Source: Adineta ricciae (taxonomy: Eukaryota; Rotifera; Eurotatoria; Adinetida; Adinetidae). Taken from it: a stretch of 64,000 nucleotides of DNA. The DNA lies in assembly GCA_905250025.1 (NCBI GenBank), contig CAJNOJ010000141.1, positions 199,589-263,588 on the forward strand, written 5' to 3'. The translations under genes and the position numbers were made by a program. The notes beneath the pieces are model-generated. The model was not told where the DNA came from. It saw nothing but the letters and a program-made list of their open reading frames with translations, and did no database searches. This document shows, piece after piece, positions 34,661 to 44,823 of the stretch (position 1 is the stretch's first letter; the number at the start of each line of letters is the position of its first letter).

Positions 34661-35807
34661 TAAAAAAAATTTAGCTATTTGAATTATACGAGCCGACCAA
34701 GCTCGATTGGTATATGATAAAACTATATCGTTTGTACACCTGTATCATGTCACAAAGATTAGGAAACTTTGTATGCAATGAAGAATGATGAATTGTCATC
34801 TTTATGCAAGAGTGAACCTATTCGTGAGTGTTTTCTCTGGCAGCCTACTTTAAACAGTTAAACTTGAAATAAATATTGAATCCATTCAAGAGAGAACAGC
34901 TCTTGATATCATAATATAGATATGTTCTCTATTTCTTACTGAATTTTGACGATGCAGTAGGCATGCACCCGAACCCTATAATTTTGAATGAAAAGACCGA
35001 TGGCGCCAGAAGTGTTTGACCGCGATTCTGTGCGCGTGCATGAGGCGATTAAACTCAATAGATAGTGTGATATAGTGATATCATGGTTCATGGGATGGGA
35101 CATCTCCCTCCTATAGATGTCTTGTCTTCTTTGGAAATATCCTAATGGAATATTCCATGTAGTCATAGCCCGTGTGGAATATTCATAGAATATTTCCCAT
35201 CTCTAGTCATATATATAGTCACAGTTCTTTCTATGTTATTCGGTTCAGTTTCCGTTTATTTCCAATAAACTCGTACACAGTTCAAGATGTGACAAATAGG
35301 TAGAAAGATTGTTAGAGAAATGTATTATACATTGTAGTTCCATGTGTTTTTCACTTTATCGGCATATTTTCTGTATTTATGCCTCTTAGATACAACTAAA
35401 TCTTTCTACAGCAATCAACATTATATTTATATACATGATGCAATTACAATACAAGAACTGATTGAACACTTCTGCTCGACGATGCTGACCATAGTCTAAC
35501 ACCGTGTGATTCAAATACAGTATTTGTTACGAAAGAAAAAGGAAGATAGAAGAACAGTTTGATAGTCTCGCAAGTGTTTCTTACACTGATAACTGAGATT
35601 ATGTTCTTAGGATGAAAGAAAAAGATAGATTGTTAACTAAGAGACGATAGTTAAATGTGGCGAAAAGACAAAACAATCATATGAGTCGTTAATTAACGTA
35701 TACTGAAAGAAATATTTATTTGTTTATGAAGTGGATGAGATTCAGTGAGGAGTGTGGAACTATTCGCATATGTGTATGTAAAAGATAATGTCATCGATTT
35801 AAACTAA
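34661..35807. other. H1-specific intergenic block
   Basis: From about 34660 the sequence no longer aligns to H2. Apart from the possible LTR at 35066-35294 no gene or repeat is evident. Confidence 0.45.
35066..35294 (+). mobile_element. Possible solo LTR of a retrotransposon
   Basis: The 229-bp segment begins TGT and ends ACA, carries a TATA-like box (about 35211-35217) and an AATAAA signal (35264-35269) in the expected order, and is flanked by GATAG and AATAG, a five-base target-site duplication with one mismatch. It lies within the H1-only block. No internal retrotransposon coding region is nearby. A second copy in the genome would be needed to confirm it. Confidence 0.35.
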
Positions 35808-36791
35808 TCAATACAGTTCGGCACTATCCAGAGAAGTACCGTTATATCCACCAGTAATTAGTACTTTTCCATTGAGCAATGTAGATGCTGTATGCCAATC
35901 TCGTGCAAAACTCATATTTCCTGTTTGTGTCCAAACACCTGTCGATGGATCATACAGTTCGGCACTATTCAGATAACCAACACTGCCATATCCACCAGTA
36001 ACTAATACTTTTCCATTGAGCAATGTAGATGCTGTATGCGCATATCGTGCAAAACTCATATTTCCTGTTTGTGTCCAAACACCTGTCGATGGATCATACA
36101 GTTCGGCACTATTCCAAACAATAATACCATTATATCCACCAGTAACTAATACTTTTCCATCGAGCAATGTAGATGCTGCGTGATACCCTCGTGCAAAACG
36201 CATATTTCCTGCTTGTGTCCAAACACCTGTCGATGGATCGTACAGTTCGGCACTATTCAGATAACCACCACTGCCATCTCCACCAGTAACTAATACTTTC
36301 CCATCGAGCAATGTAGATGCTGTATGCACATATCGTGCAAAACTCATATTTCCTGTTTGTGTCCAAACACCTGTCGATGGATCATACAGTTCGGCACTAT
36401 TCAGATAACCACTACTGCCAAGTCCACTAGTAACTAATACTTTTCCATTGAGCAATGTAGATACTGTGTGAGACGCTCGTCGCACACTCATACTTCCTGT
36501 TGGTGTCCAAACACCTGTCGATGGATCATACAGTTCGGCACTATTCAGATAACCACCACTGCCATCTCCACCAGTAACTAATACTTTTCCATTGAGCAAT
36601 GTAGATGCTGTATGAAACTCTCGTGCAAAACTCATATTTCCTGTTGGTGTCCAAACACTTGTTGATGGATCATACAGTTCGGCACTATTCAGAACAATAG
36701 CACCACTATATCCACCAGTAACTATTACTTTTCCATCGAGCAATGTAGATGCTGTATGCAAATATCGTGCAAAACTCATAGATGCAGTCAT
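35808..36791 (-). CDS. Kelch-repeat protein (H1 only)
   Basis: About 327 residues made of seven near-identical ~49-residue Kelch units of the form SFAR..HTASTLL.GKVLVTGG....LNSAELYDPSTGVWT..GNM. Such units form the blades of a beta-propeller; seven gives a closed propeller. The frame continues upstream of the first Met through a hydrophobic stretch (SFIVVFTRFLLLGWS) that could be a membrane or signal segment encoded by an exon with an acceptor near 36852. An upstream Cys-rich secreted exon (37955-38467) may belong to the same gene. The DNA repeats are highly similar, indicating recent expansion or homogenisation. Ligand unknown. Confidence 0.7.
   Translation of the reverse strand: MTASMSFARYLHTASTLLDGKVIVTGGYSGAIVLNSAELYDPSTSVWTPTGNMSFAREFHTASTLLNGKVLVTGGDGSGGYLNSAELYDPSTGVWTPTGSMSVRRASHTVSTLLNGKVLVTSGLGSSGYLNSAELYDPSTGVWTQTGNMSFARYVHTASTLLDGKVLVTGGDGSGGYLNSAELYDPSTGVWTQAGNMRFARGYHAASTLLDGKVLVTGGYNGIIVWNSAELYDPSTGVWTQTGNMSFARYAHTASTLLNGKVLVTGGYGSVGYLNSAELYDPSTGVWTQTGNMSFARDWHTASTLLNGKVLITGGYNGTSLDSAELY
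35808..36791. repeat. Tandem ~150-bp coding repeats (Kelch units)
   Basis: The conserved core 'ctgtcgatggatcatacagt' (with minor changes) recurs roughly every 140-156 bases. The spacing variation comes from the loop between LVTGG and NSAELYD. Confidence 0.75.
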
Positions 36792-36852
36792 TGACCATCC
36801 TAGTAGAAGAAATCGAGTGAATACAACAATAAATGACCTTTCGTTAAGAAGA

Positions 36853-37954
36853 CTGAAAACAAAGTTATCTTAATCATTTACTCATCTTTGAAAAAAGCAT
36901 ATTTTGTCTAATTTTTCCACTCGAATTTACAGTTTTTAAATGTCTTGCATGAGTACAAGAATAGAAATCGCAGTTTTTTTTGTCGATTATTGAGATGACG
37001 ATTGAAAGAAAATGCCAATAAAACTTATATTGCATGAGATTTGTTTTTTGACAAGCTTACACATACATGCTTCAGGATGCAATTTAAGTGTTTTTAAAAA
37101 GAGTATCATTGGATTTTCTTCATATCTCAAACTGCATAAACAACGAAATAATATCTCAGAAAACAAAGTATTCTCAATTTGAGTGTAGTACACGCTTACT
37201 AAAATTGTCTGACGAATATGTTTTTATTCGTAGTTGTCTCTTTGGAAGCATCTCGACCCATTCTCTGTCAGCAGTGGTTTTATTTCGAATTCCGAATGTG
37301 AAATCTCTCTTCTAATACTGTACTACATTAATAAGAAAATGATTACTGATGAGAAAGAGGGAAGACTATGCTTCTTATAAAACGAAGAAACGTCTAGAAA
37401 AGAGTTCTTATCGTATGACACTACTTGCGTGACTAGTGACAGCGTTTTAGTAGAGCTATTTTCAGAGTGAAACACTTTTGAAGAAAAGAATATTTACCAA
37501 TAGGATTGCAAAAGCATCTCATGAGACAAAAGAAAAACAGCGTGCACGACATTTTATGCAGAAAAGTTTTTCATATACGAATTAATTCATAAGTCAGTAT
37601 AAACTATAACTTTAGTTTCCGGTCATAATAACTAATAAAGCAACAAAACTCGAGCAGATTTCTCTAAGTTCAAGTTGATCGTCTAACGATATCGTCAAAT
37701 GTGTGTCAAAAGTAGTAACTATGAATATAATTAGCGGACTAGCAATAGAATTTGAGGAGTAAAATATACACTGCTATACGAAGGTGTTTAGAAAAAGTGA
37801 AAACCCTCTTATCCAAATGATAAACATTAGACCAGGTACTCTATAGAAAAGATATAATTTACAAAGCAACATGTAAGAAGATCAAATTTCTCCACAATTT
37901 TGAACAATTCAAACGAACTTTCGAAATGTTGGAAGTACATTGTTCCGAATGCAT
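36853..37954. other. Intergenic or long intron; no gene seen
   Basis: About 1.1 kb of AT-rich sequence without a convincing coding region. If the Kelch exon and the Cys-rich exon form one gene, this is its intron, which would be unusually long for this window. Confidence 0.4.
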
Positions 37955-38467
37955 CTACGTAACTGTTCCTTTGCCCTTCGATCTATTTCTCAACATTGAT
38001 TTTTTACCTCGTATACAGAAATTGGTAGTCAGCAGCGGTAAACATACTGCTGTTGGTGAACAGCATGAGTTCACAATACACACTGAATCATTCGATGCAC
38101 AACTGTGTGTCACATTATTACATGGCTGTAAAACTGAACAAAGAATACCAGGAGCACAATAACTGATGTTGTTCATGGATCGGTAGTCGAAACAAGGTGT
38201 TGGTGATAAAGAACAAGTGAGATTATTAACTGAAGTGATGTTGCATTGTTGTAAAGAACAACTTGATGTTGGATTGGACGCTGAATGAGTTGCTGTCGAC
38301 AAGGTAAATTCCACATTAATATTCTGAGAAGCATATGAATATCTGAGTGATGCAGTAGTTCGATCTATGAAAATGTGTTGATGATGAGAGAAAATACGAT
38401 GAGTTGACAAACCTTTGAGAGAGAGAAAAGAGATGACAAGAAGTAGATATGTAGTGGATCCCATCAT
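37955..38467 (-). CDS. Secreted Cys-rich protein or 5' exon (H1 only)
   Basis: ORF of up to 170 residues. It starts with a clear signal peptide (MMGSTTYLLLVISFLSLKGLS). A Cys-rich domain follows: SCSLQQC, LTCSLSPTPC, YCAPGILC, QPCNNVTHSC, SVCIVNSCC, AVCLPL and a final FC. The pattern looks like a compact disulphide-rich extracellular module. A splice donor (GAG|GTAAAA) follows directly after the last Cys, so the open tail beyond it is probably intron and the true protein continues downstream, possibly into the Kelch exon. Exon phases do not match directly, so an intermediate exon would be needed. Confidence 0.6.
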   Translation of the reverse strand: MMGSTTYLLLVISFLSLKGLSTHRIFSHHQHIFIDRTTASLRYSYASQNINVEFTLSTATHSASNPTSSCSLQQCNITSVNNLTCSLSPTPCFDYRSMNNISYCAPGILCSVLQPCNNVTHSCASNDSVCIVNSCCSPTAVCLPLLTTNFCIRGKKSMLRNRSKGKGTVT

Positions 38468-39096
38468 GGTCTTATCGAATGAACGAAAATGAAATTAATG
38501 AGAAAAATCACTGTTGTTTGTGTGCTTGTAATGAGTGTAGAAATATTTCGTTCTCTATTGATATTTCATCATGTAAGAGGAAAGTAGAATATTAAAAGTA
38601 ATCTGCTTCCTTTTCATTCCAACGAGGTTTTGTAAATATATTATTTTTTACTTTTTTCCATTCAGAACGAAACTTACGTCCTTTCGAACAAATCATGAAA
38701 AGTGTGTGGGTCTGTTTTGTTAGGAACAGCGTGAAAAAGAACTTGTGTCCTGATTTCTCTTATAAAGAATTACGAATATGAGAATCAATGTTCGAAATAA
38801 AAGAAAGAAAAAATGTACGTTCTTTTATAGCGAGATATTTTATCATAACATAATGCTAAAATCAATGGCATAGCATGAAAAGATGCAGTTTTCCGGCTAC
38901 TAGGGTCTCACTTTAGTTGTTCAAAATGTCAAAGAGAATTTCTCAAAATTCATTTCGATAAATCTTTGTAACAAGAGATATATGTATACACAAGGGCCTT
39001 TAGTGCAGCCCAATAGTCGCTAATAGCACACTTTGATACAATGAATCATTTCTAGAAATAAAAGACAAAATATACGAATGTTACTATTAACTGTTG
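38468..39096. other. Intergenic; no gene seen
   Basis: About 630 bp of AT-rich sequence between the Cys-rich exon start and the TPR gene end. It belongs to the H1-specific block, which ends inside the TPR 3' coding region. Confidence 0.45.
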
Positions 39097-41920
39097 CTAC
39101 ATATAATTGGCATGAATAATCCTAGAGGGTGAGGATGGAGCTCTCTGTTTAATTTCAAGAGATCTGTTACAGTTTTCGAGAGCTCTCGAGATTTGGCCCG
39201 TCTTATTGTACACAGAAGCAATGTTATTGTACGTCACTGCTAAGTCGGGATGGTATGAAGGAAGGATCACGTGCTGAATTCCAAGCGCTTTTTTATAGTT
39301 CTCTAAAGCTCTTGAGTGATCGCCCATGACGGAATACACTTGACCGATGTTGTTGTACGTCGTTGCTAAGTCGGGATGGTTGGAAGGAAGAGCTTTGTGT
39401 CGAATTTCAAGCGCTTTATCGTAGTTTTCAAGAGCTCTTGAATAGTCTTTCATATCAGAATAAACTAAACCGATGTTGTTGTACATTGTCGCCAAGTCTG
39501 GATGATTGGAAGGAAGAGTTTTCTGCTGAATTTCAAGCGCTTTATCGTAATTTTCCAGAGCTCTTGAATAAGAGCGCATCTTAGAATACACTAAGCCGAT
39601 GTTACTGTATGTTTTTCCTAAGTCTGGATGGCTCGCAGGGAGAGCGCTCTGCTCAATTTCCAGTGCTTTTTGGTAGTTTTCTAAAGCTCGTGAGTGATCT
39701 TCCATATAATAATACAGTACACCGATGTTGCTGTACGTCGTTGCTAACTCTGGATGGTTCGAAGGGATAGCTTTTCGTTGGATTTCAATTGCTCTGTTAT
39801 AGTTCTCAAGAGCCTTCGAATATTCAGCCAGGCGAAAATACACAGCGCCTAAGTTATTGTACGCCGTTGCTAAGTCGGGGTGGTTGGAAGGAAGACTTTT
39901 GTATAGAATTTCGAGTGCTTTGTCGTAGTTTTCAAGAGCTCTTGAATGGTCCGCCATAACGAAATATACAGCAGCGATGTTATTATACGTTATGGCCAAG
40001 TCTGGATGGTTGGAAGAGAGAGATTTGTGCTCAATCACAAGCACTTTTTTATAGTGTTTCAGGGCTTCCGAGTGGTCCCCCATCGCAAAATACACTAAGC
40101 CTATGTTGTTGTACGTTGTAGCCAATTCTGGATGCATAGAAGGTAGAGCTTTTTGTTGAATTTCGAACGCTTTCTTGTAGTTTTCCACAGCTTTCGCAGG
40201 CTGGCTCATTTGAGAATACACTAAGCCGATGTTATTGTACGTAGTCGCTAGACTAAGATGATTTGAAGCGAAAACTTTCCGTTGAATTCCGAGTGCTTTG
40301 TTGTAGTTTTCCAGAGCTCTTGGGTGATCGCCCATTTTCGAGTATGCAAAGCCGATGTTGCTGTATGTTGTTGCTAAATCTGGATGTGTCGATGGAAGGT
40401 ATTTTTGCTCAATTTCTAACTGTTTGTGATAATTCTTTAGAGCTCGAGCATAATTCCCCATAATAAGGTACACTGCGCCAATGTTGTTGTATGTCGTCGC
40501 GGCACTTGGATGCGTCGAAGGTAAAACTTTGTGTTGAATTTTGAGTGCTCGGTCGTAGTGTTTTAGAGCTGTTGTGTGGTCGCCCATTTTATTATACGTA
40601 GAGCCAATGTTGTTATGCGTCACCGCTAAGTCGGGATGGTACGTAGGAAGGATCACGTGCTGAATTCCAAGCGCTTTTTTGTAGTACTCTAAAGCTCTTG
40701 AGTGATCTCCCATGACAGAATACACTCGACCGATGTTGTTGTACGTCGTTGCTAAGTCGGGATGGTTGGAAGGAAGAGCTTTGTGTCGAATTTCAAGCGC
40801 TTTATCGTAGTTTTGAAGGGCTCTGGAATATTCTCCTGTAACAAAATACAAAGAGCCGATGTAGGTGTATGTTGCCGCTAAAAGCGAATGATTGGAAGGG
40901 AGAGTTTTTTGTTGGATCTCTAACGCTTTGTTGTGGTTCTCCAATGTTTTTGAATACTGACTCATCTGGTAATGTGTTGAACCAATGTTATTGTAAGTGA
41001 TGGCTAAGTCTGGATGGTTCGATGGAAGAATTTTCTGTTGGATTTCGAGCGCTTTGTTGTAATTTTCCAGAGCTCGTGAGTTATCTCCCATAGAGAAATA
41101 AACTTCGCCAATGTTGTTGTGCGTTGATGCTAACTCTGGATGGTCGAAAGGAAGAGCTTTCTGCTGGATTTCAAGCGCCTTGTTGTAATTTTCGAGAGCC
41201 TTCGAATACTCGGCTAGATTAGAATACGCAGAGCCAATGTTATTGTAAAGTGTTGCCAAGGTAGGATGCGTAGGAGAGAGAATGTTTATTTGGATGTTTA
41301 AAGCGCATTGATAGAAGTGAAGGGCTTTGGTAAACTGAGCATCTTTTTGATAGTTCGCTCCAACTTCAGCGAATGCGAAGGCTAAAAATGTTATTGAGAA
41401 AAGGATAAGGAATCACTAGAGAAATATAGGATCTCGATTGTCAAAATTGAAGTGGGGAGTATTGCTTTGGCAACAACTATTGAAACAGAAGCTGTTTCCT
41501 CAATGATGTTCCAGAACCTCACATCACTCTGATAAGATAATGTGAAAATGAACTGTACACTAACTGATATAAATCCTAATCATATCATTTCAGCCGATGA
41601 TAAAATCTCCCGAGTATCAATCCATTATTCTATCCGAGATTAGTTTTCTTTTAGATGTAGATATGTATCACTCTATTTAAATGTTGATTTCTGCACGTCT
41701 TTGTTCTCTCTAGTATTCTGTATTGGTAAACGCTTTCTTTTTGAAATCGGAGCACATCTCTTTAGTATCAAGTCATACATCATAGTTTACCTTTTCTCAG
41801 CTGTGAAGTGCGTTCGATGAATTTCTTGGATAAGATGATTACTAGTGGAAGATTCAACCCAGTCAGAATAATTGTGCAGATGACAATCCATTGACGAGTG
41901 TTCAGTGATCCTTTGAACAT
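39097..41920 (-). CDS. Membrane-anchored kinesin-light-chain-like TPR protein (H1)
   Basis: Allele of 29766-32152: exon 1 (41791-41920, membrane anchor) and exon 2 (39097-41381) join in frame to 804 residues. It has about 18 TPR units of 42 residues, three more than H2; the extra units lie between the GFAYSKMGDHPRALENY unit and the ILYKSLPSNHPDL unit. The C-terminus follows the TPR pattern further (SRALENCNRSLEIKQR) than in H2. The intron is longer than in H2 because of an ~85-bp insertion near 41570-41655. Copy-number differences between alleles indicate repeat expansion or contraction by unequal exchange. Confidence 0.82.
39130..41330. repeat. 126-bp tandem coding repeats (TPR units)
   Basis: Each 42-codon TPR unit gives a 126-base DNA period (for example 'ccgatgttgttgtacgtcg' recurring on the plus strand). 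Units differ by substitutions, so the array is old but still changes in number between haplotypes. The H2 array is 29860-31570. Confidence 0.8.
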
Positions 41921-42445
41921 TTTGATTAACTATTCTCGTATCGCCTACAGGAAAGAGCTCGCGGGTGTATTATTGCCGGCAGGAATATTAAGAGAAGGTA
42001 TTGCAGAATCTGTACCTAACCGCGATTCAGGTACATCACGCATCGGTGATGCTAGAAAAATGAATCTCTTCTCATACGGAAGAGCCTTCGAAAATATTAC
42101 GTACTAATGTATTTTCTAATGAATCGGAATACTGTGATGCCTCCCTTTAAAAAAACGAAAGATAATGAAAAGAGCTATGAGTGAATGCATGCATTTTAAT
42201 AGATGTTACTCTTAATGTCAAAGAGGAAAATGTCGAAAGATTACATTTTGTTGTTATTTTGATCTCGTGCAGCATCATTGGAACACACAAAAGTTCTCCA
42301 ATGATAAAGAGGTACAGGTAGTGGTTATAGAGAAAAATAAATATATTTATTGCTAATGTGAGGAAATAAGTGGATACAAAAATAGAAAATGTGTGATTAA
42401 GAATATGGAAATATAAATGAATGAAACAAAAAGAAGACCCATTTG
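41921..42445. other. Intergenic; upstream region of TPR gene (H1)
   Basis: No gene seen. Conserved with H2 32153-32678. A short deletion at the protease 3' end removes about 60 bp relative to H2. Confidence 0.4.
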
Positions 42446-43531
42446 TCAATAATCAACCGAATCGTCGGTATCCCAATGATCTTGGCCAAAATCATCTGTC
42501 GCTACTTTTCGCACAGTCCAAACATCGAAGCAAAGATTCGAATCAGTTATATAATCATATGGAATATAACAGTAGCTTTTATCTCCCTATACAAAAGCGT
42601 ATATACATCATAGATCGATATACATACAACGATATCTTACCCAATCTTCACCCCAGGAATTTCGAACAATAAACGACTGTGATTGATCATTATAGCCAAC
42701 CGCTAGAAGAGCATGACTAACAAAAAGGGAAGGTCATCTTTTAGTTTTAATCAACGAAAGAAACAAACCTTCCATCCGATTGTCGAGTACGATCCGATGA
42801 ATTCGGCATCGGTACAATACCCGATTGGGCTGCTTGATCAAATGATGAGAAAAATTTCAAACCAAATGCAAATGGAAAACCCTGTGCTAAACATGATTTC
42901 ATTTCGTATAAGTCAATATTAATCTGTAATGCATCGGTAATCTTGTGATGTTTGGCCTGTTGATAAGCTTCATCACTTGGCTGTTCGTTGACTTGTGTAA
43001 TATCAGACGGCCAAAGAGATTCCAGACAAGTGCCGTACTCTTCCAATGCTTCAATAATACGCGTCATTGAACATCCTGAATCAGTGATAGCATTCTCGCT
43101 TCCATTTTCTTTTACACGACCATTGTAGTAGATAAACAAGCTACTAATATCGATATTCTGATGGCTTCCTCTCTTTGTTAAATATTCATACGCTCCTATT
43201 TTGTGACGGTGAAGAAAAAGAAAAGAACGAAGAGTTTCTCTTACCAGCTAAACAGTTTGCTGAGCTAAGAAAAAAAAAGATAAAAGACGAAACGTTCGTT
43301 TATACTTGAATTTCGTTCTTACCAACTTCCAATTCTTGATTGATCTTCTACTGGTGTCATTTGTTCGCGAAGATCGGTTTTTGGTGGTAGATCTTCGGGA
43401 TTATAAACCAGATGATCTCGAAATGCTTGACACAATCTTTCCTTGAATGGTAAACGTTCCGATGGATGTATTCCATTCAGACGGAATCTTCGATGTTTAT
43501 TATCGGTTAGTTAAAAATGATTTAGTCCCAT
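42446..43531 (-). pseudogene. Papain-like cysteine protease, likely damaged allele (H1)
   Basis: Exons, right to left: first exon (43323 to about 43531), 43245-43264 (20 nt), 42769-43195, 42641-42716 and 42446-42586. Read through, they give a C1-family protease: LPPKTDLREQMTPVEDQS, GSCSANCLAGAYEYL with the catalytic Cys in the 20-nt exon, SGCSMTRIIEALEEYG, WP, LAQGFPFAFG, SHALLAVGY with the catalytic His and RNSWG with the Asn. The first exon contains an in-frame TAA after compensating indels relative to H2, and a CGA-to-TGA change truncates the C-terminal tail. The protease core is otherwise open, so loss of function is probable but not certain. Confidence 0.72.
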
Positions 43532-44040
43532 GCTGCGTCTCAATGTTGATTAAAGAAAAAAGTTTACCGTTTCAGTTGTGTTCCATGAAAAACATGCAGA
43601 ACAAGTCTCGTGTGCGTATTCAATCTTTTTTTCTCTCCTTCTGTACTCTTACCTAGCTCCTCGACGATCGATTCTATGCGCCGATTGATTAATTATTTTT
43701 TCTTTTTTTGCTTTTTCTGCCCCTTTGATGCACTTGTAATCTTGTAAAAGACTCGTATAGAACAACCGGTCTGTACTAAATGAAAGCAATGTCTCCATCT
43801 TGAGTTATTTGACTTCAGTTGCATGATTTTTCGTTTCGCACTCACATCACAAATCAACCACTGTTAGTTCAATTTGTATAGCTAATATCCGAGCACACAG
43901 CCTGATTTTCTGGTGAAAACAAAATATACGTGATTTTTTTTTATCTCACGGATGTTTGACTATGGTATATATATAGAGGGAGATGGAATGTCAATGAAAG
44001 AGCAGATCACACAAGAATGTTTTTTTTACGTATACTAGCT
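43532..44040. other. Intergenic; no gene seen
   Basis: About 500 bp upstream of the protease. No coding signal; conserved with H2b 59826-60355. Confidence 0.4.
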
Positions 44041-44800
44041 TTTTTGTGTTATATTACGTAATCAATGGTCACTATGTATTATACCATTCGAACGACTGAA
44101 CTAGCGGATTCTCATACGACTATCGCTATGCTGTTTGGAATATGGACAACAAACTATTTAGCCACGCGCCTCCTGTGGGTAATCATTATTTAATTCCCTA
44201 TTGTCGAAGGCCAGATTATGATAGAGAACAGCCAGCCATTCTCACTGATGAAAATATCATTTCAAATATAAACGTAGCAGAATTAAAAAGGCAAAATATT
44301 AAAGAAGAACATTTACTCGCATCTCGGCTGTTATTGACTTACTATTTCTGTCGCATTGACATCACTTGATCTATCGAGAATTGATCGAAGATTTCGATGG
44401 ATATAATCGACGGACTTGGTGTTTCGTTCGATATTCATCGAGAGTCTATGCGTACGATTATTTCATTCATCTTGTTGCACTTCTTTGAATCTTTGATCAT
44501 CAACAACATGTCGGCGATTTCGATTGTGATTTTGATCAGTCGTAGTCGATCGCATATTCAACAAAATAGAACATCTCGTTTAGTGTTTCTATTTATTAAC
44601 GGATGTATGAGAACGCCACGTTATCCATGGCTCTATGTTATCGGTTATTACATACCAGCGATACTAATATTCTTTACATTTATTTTACCCTTGAATAATT
44701 TTAGAAAAGCAACAACAATGCACCATTCGAAGACAGTCGATTCGATTTCTATGAGAACACTTAGCTGCAGGAGTCAGAACTCCTATACTTTGCTCTAGAT
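44040..44800 (+). pseudogene. Eroded membrane-protein gene with 7TM-like C-terminus (H1)
   Basis: Two conserved coding-like pieces on the plus strand. The first (about 44060-44369) has DNKLFSHAPP, YDREQPAILTDEN and ISNINVAELKRQNI. The second (44397-44798) has a span (LIINNMSAISIVILISRSRSH), RTPRYPWLYVIGYY and a last hydrophobic segment before NFRKA, resembling the last spans of rotifer 7TM receptors. Stops and frame changes separate them. H2b 60357-61322 shows the same pieces with different lesions, so the locus seems dead in both. Confidence 0.4.
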
Positions 44801-44823
44801 GTATTGCTTTTACTTCTTATTTG

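Noticed and set aside
35808-36791. Regular ~150-bp repeats considered as a CRISPR or satellite array
   Set aside because: They keep an open reading frame with Kelch motifs and have no unique spacers; they are coding repeats.
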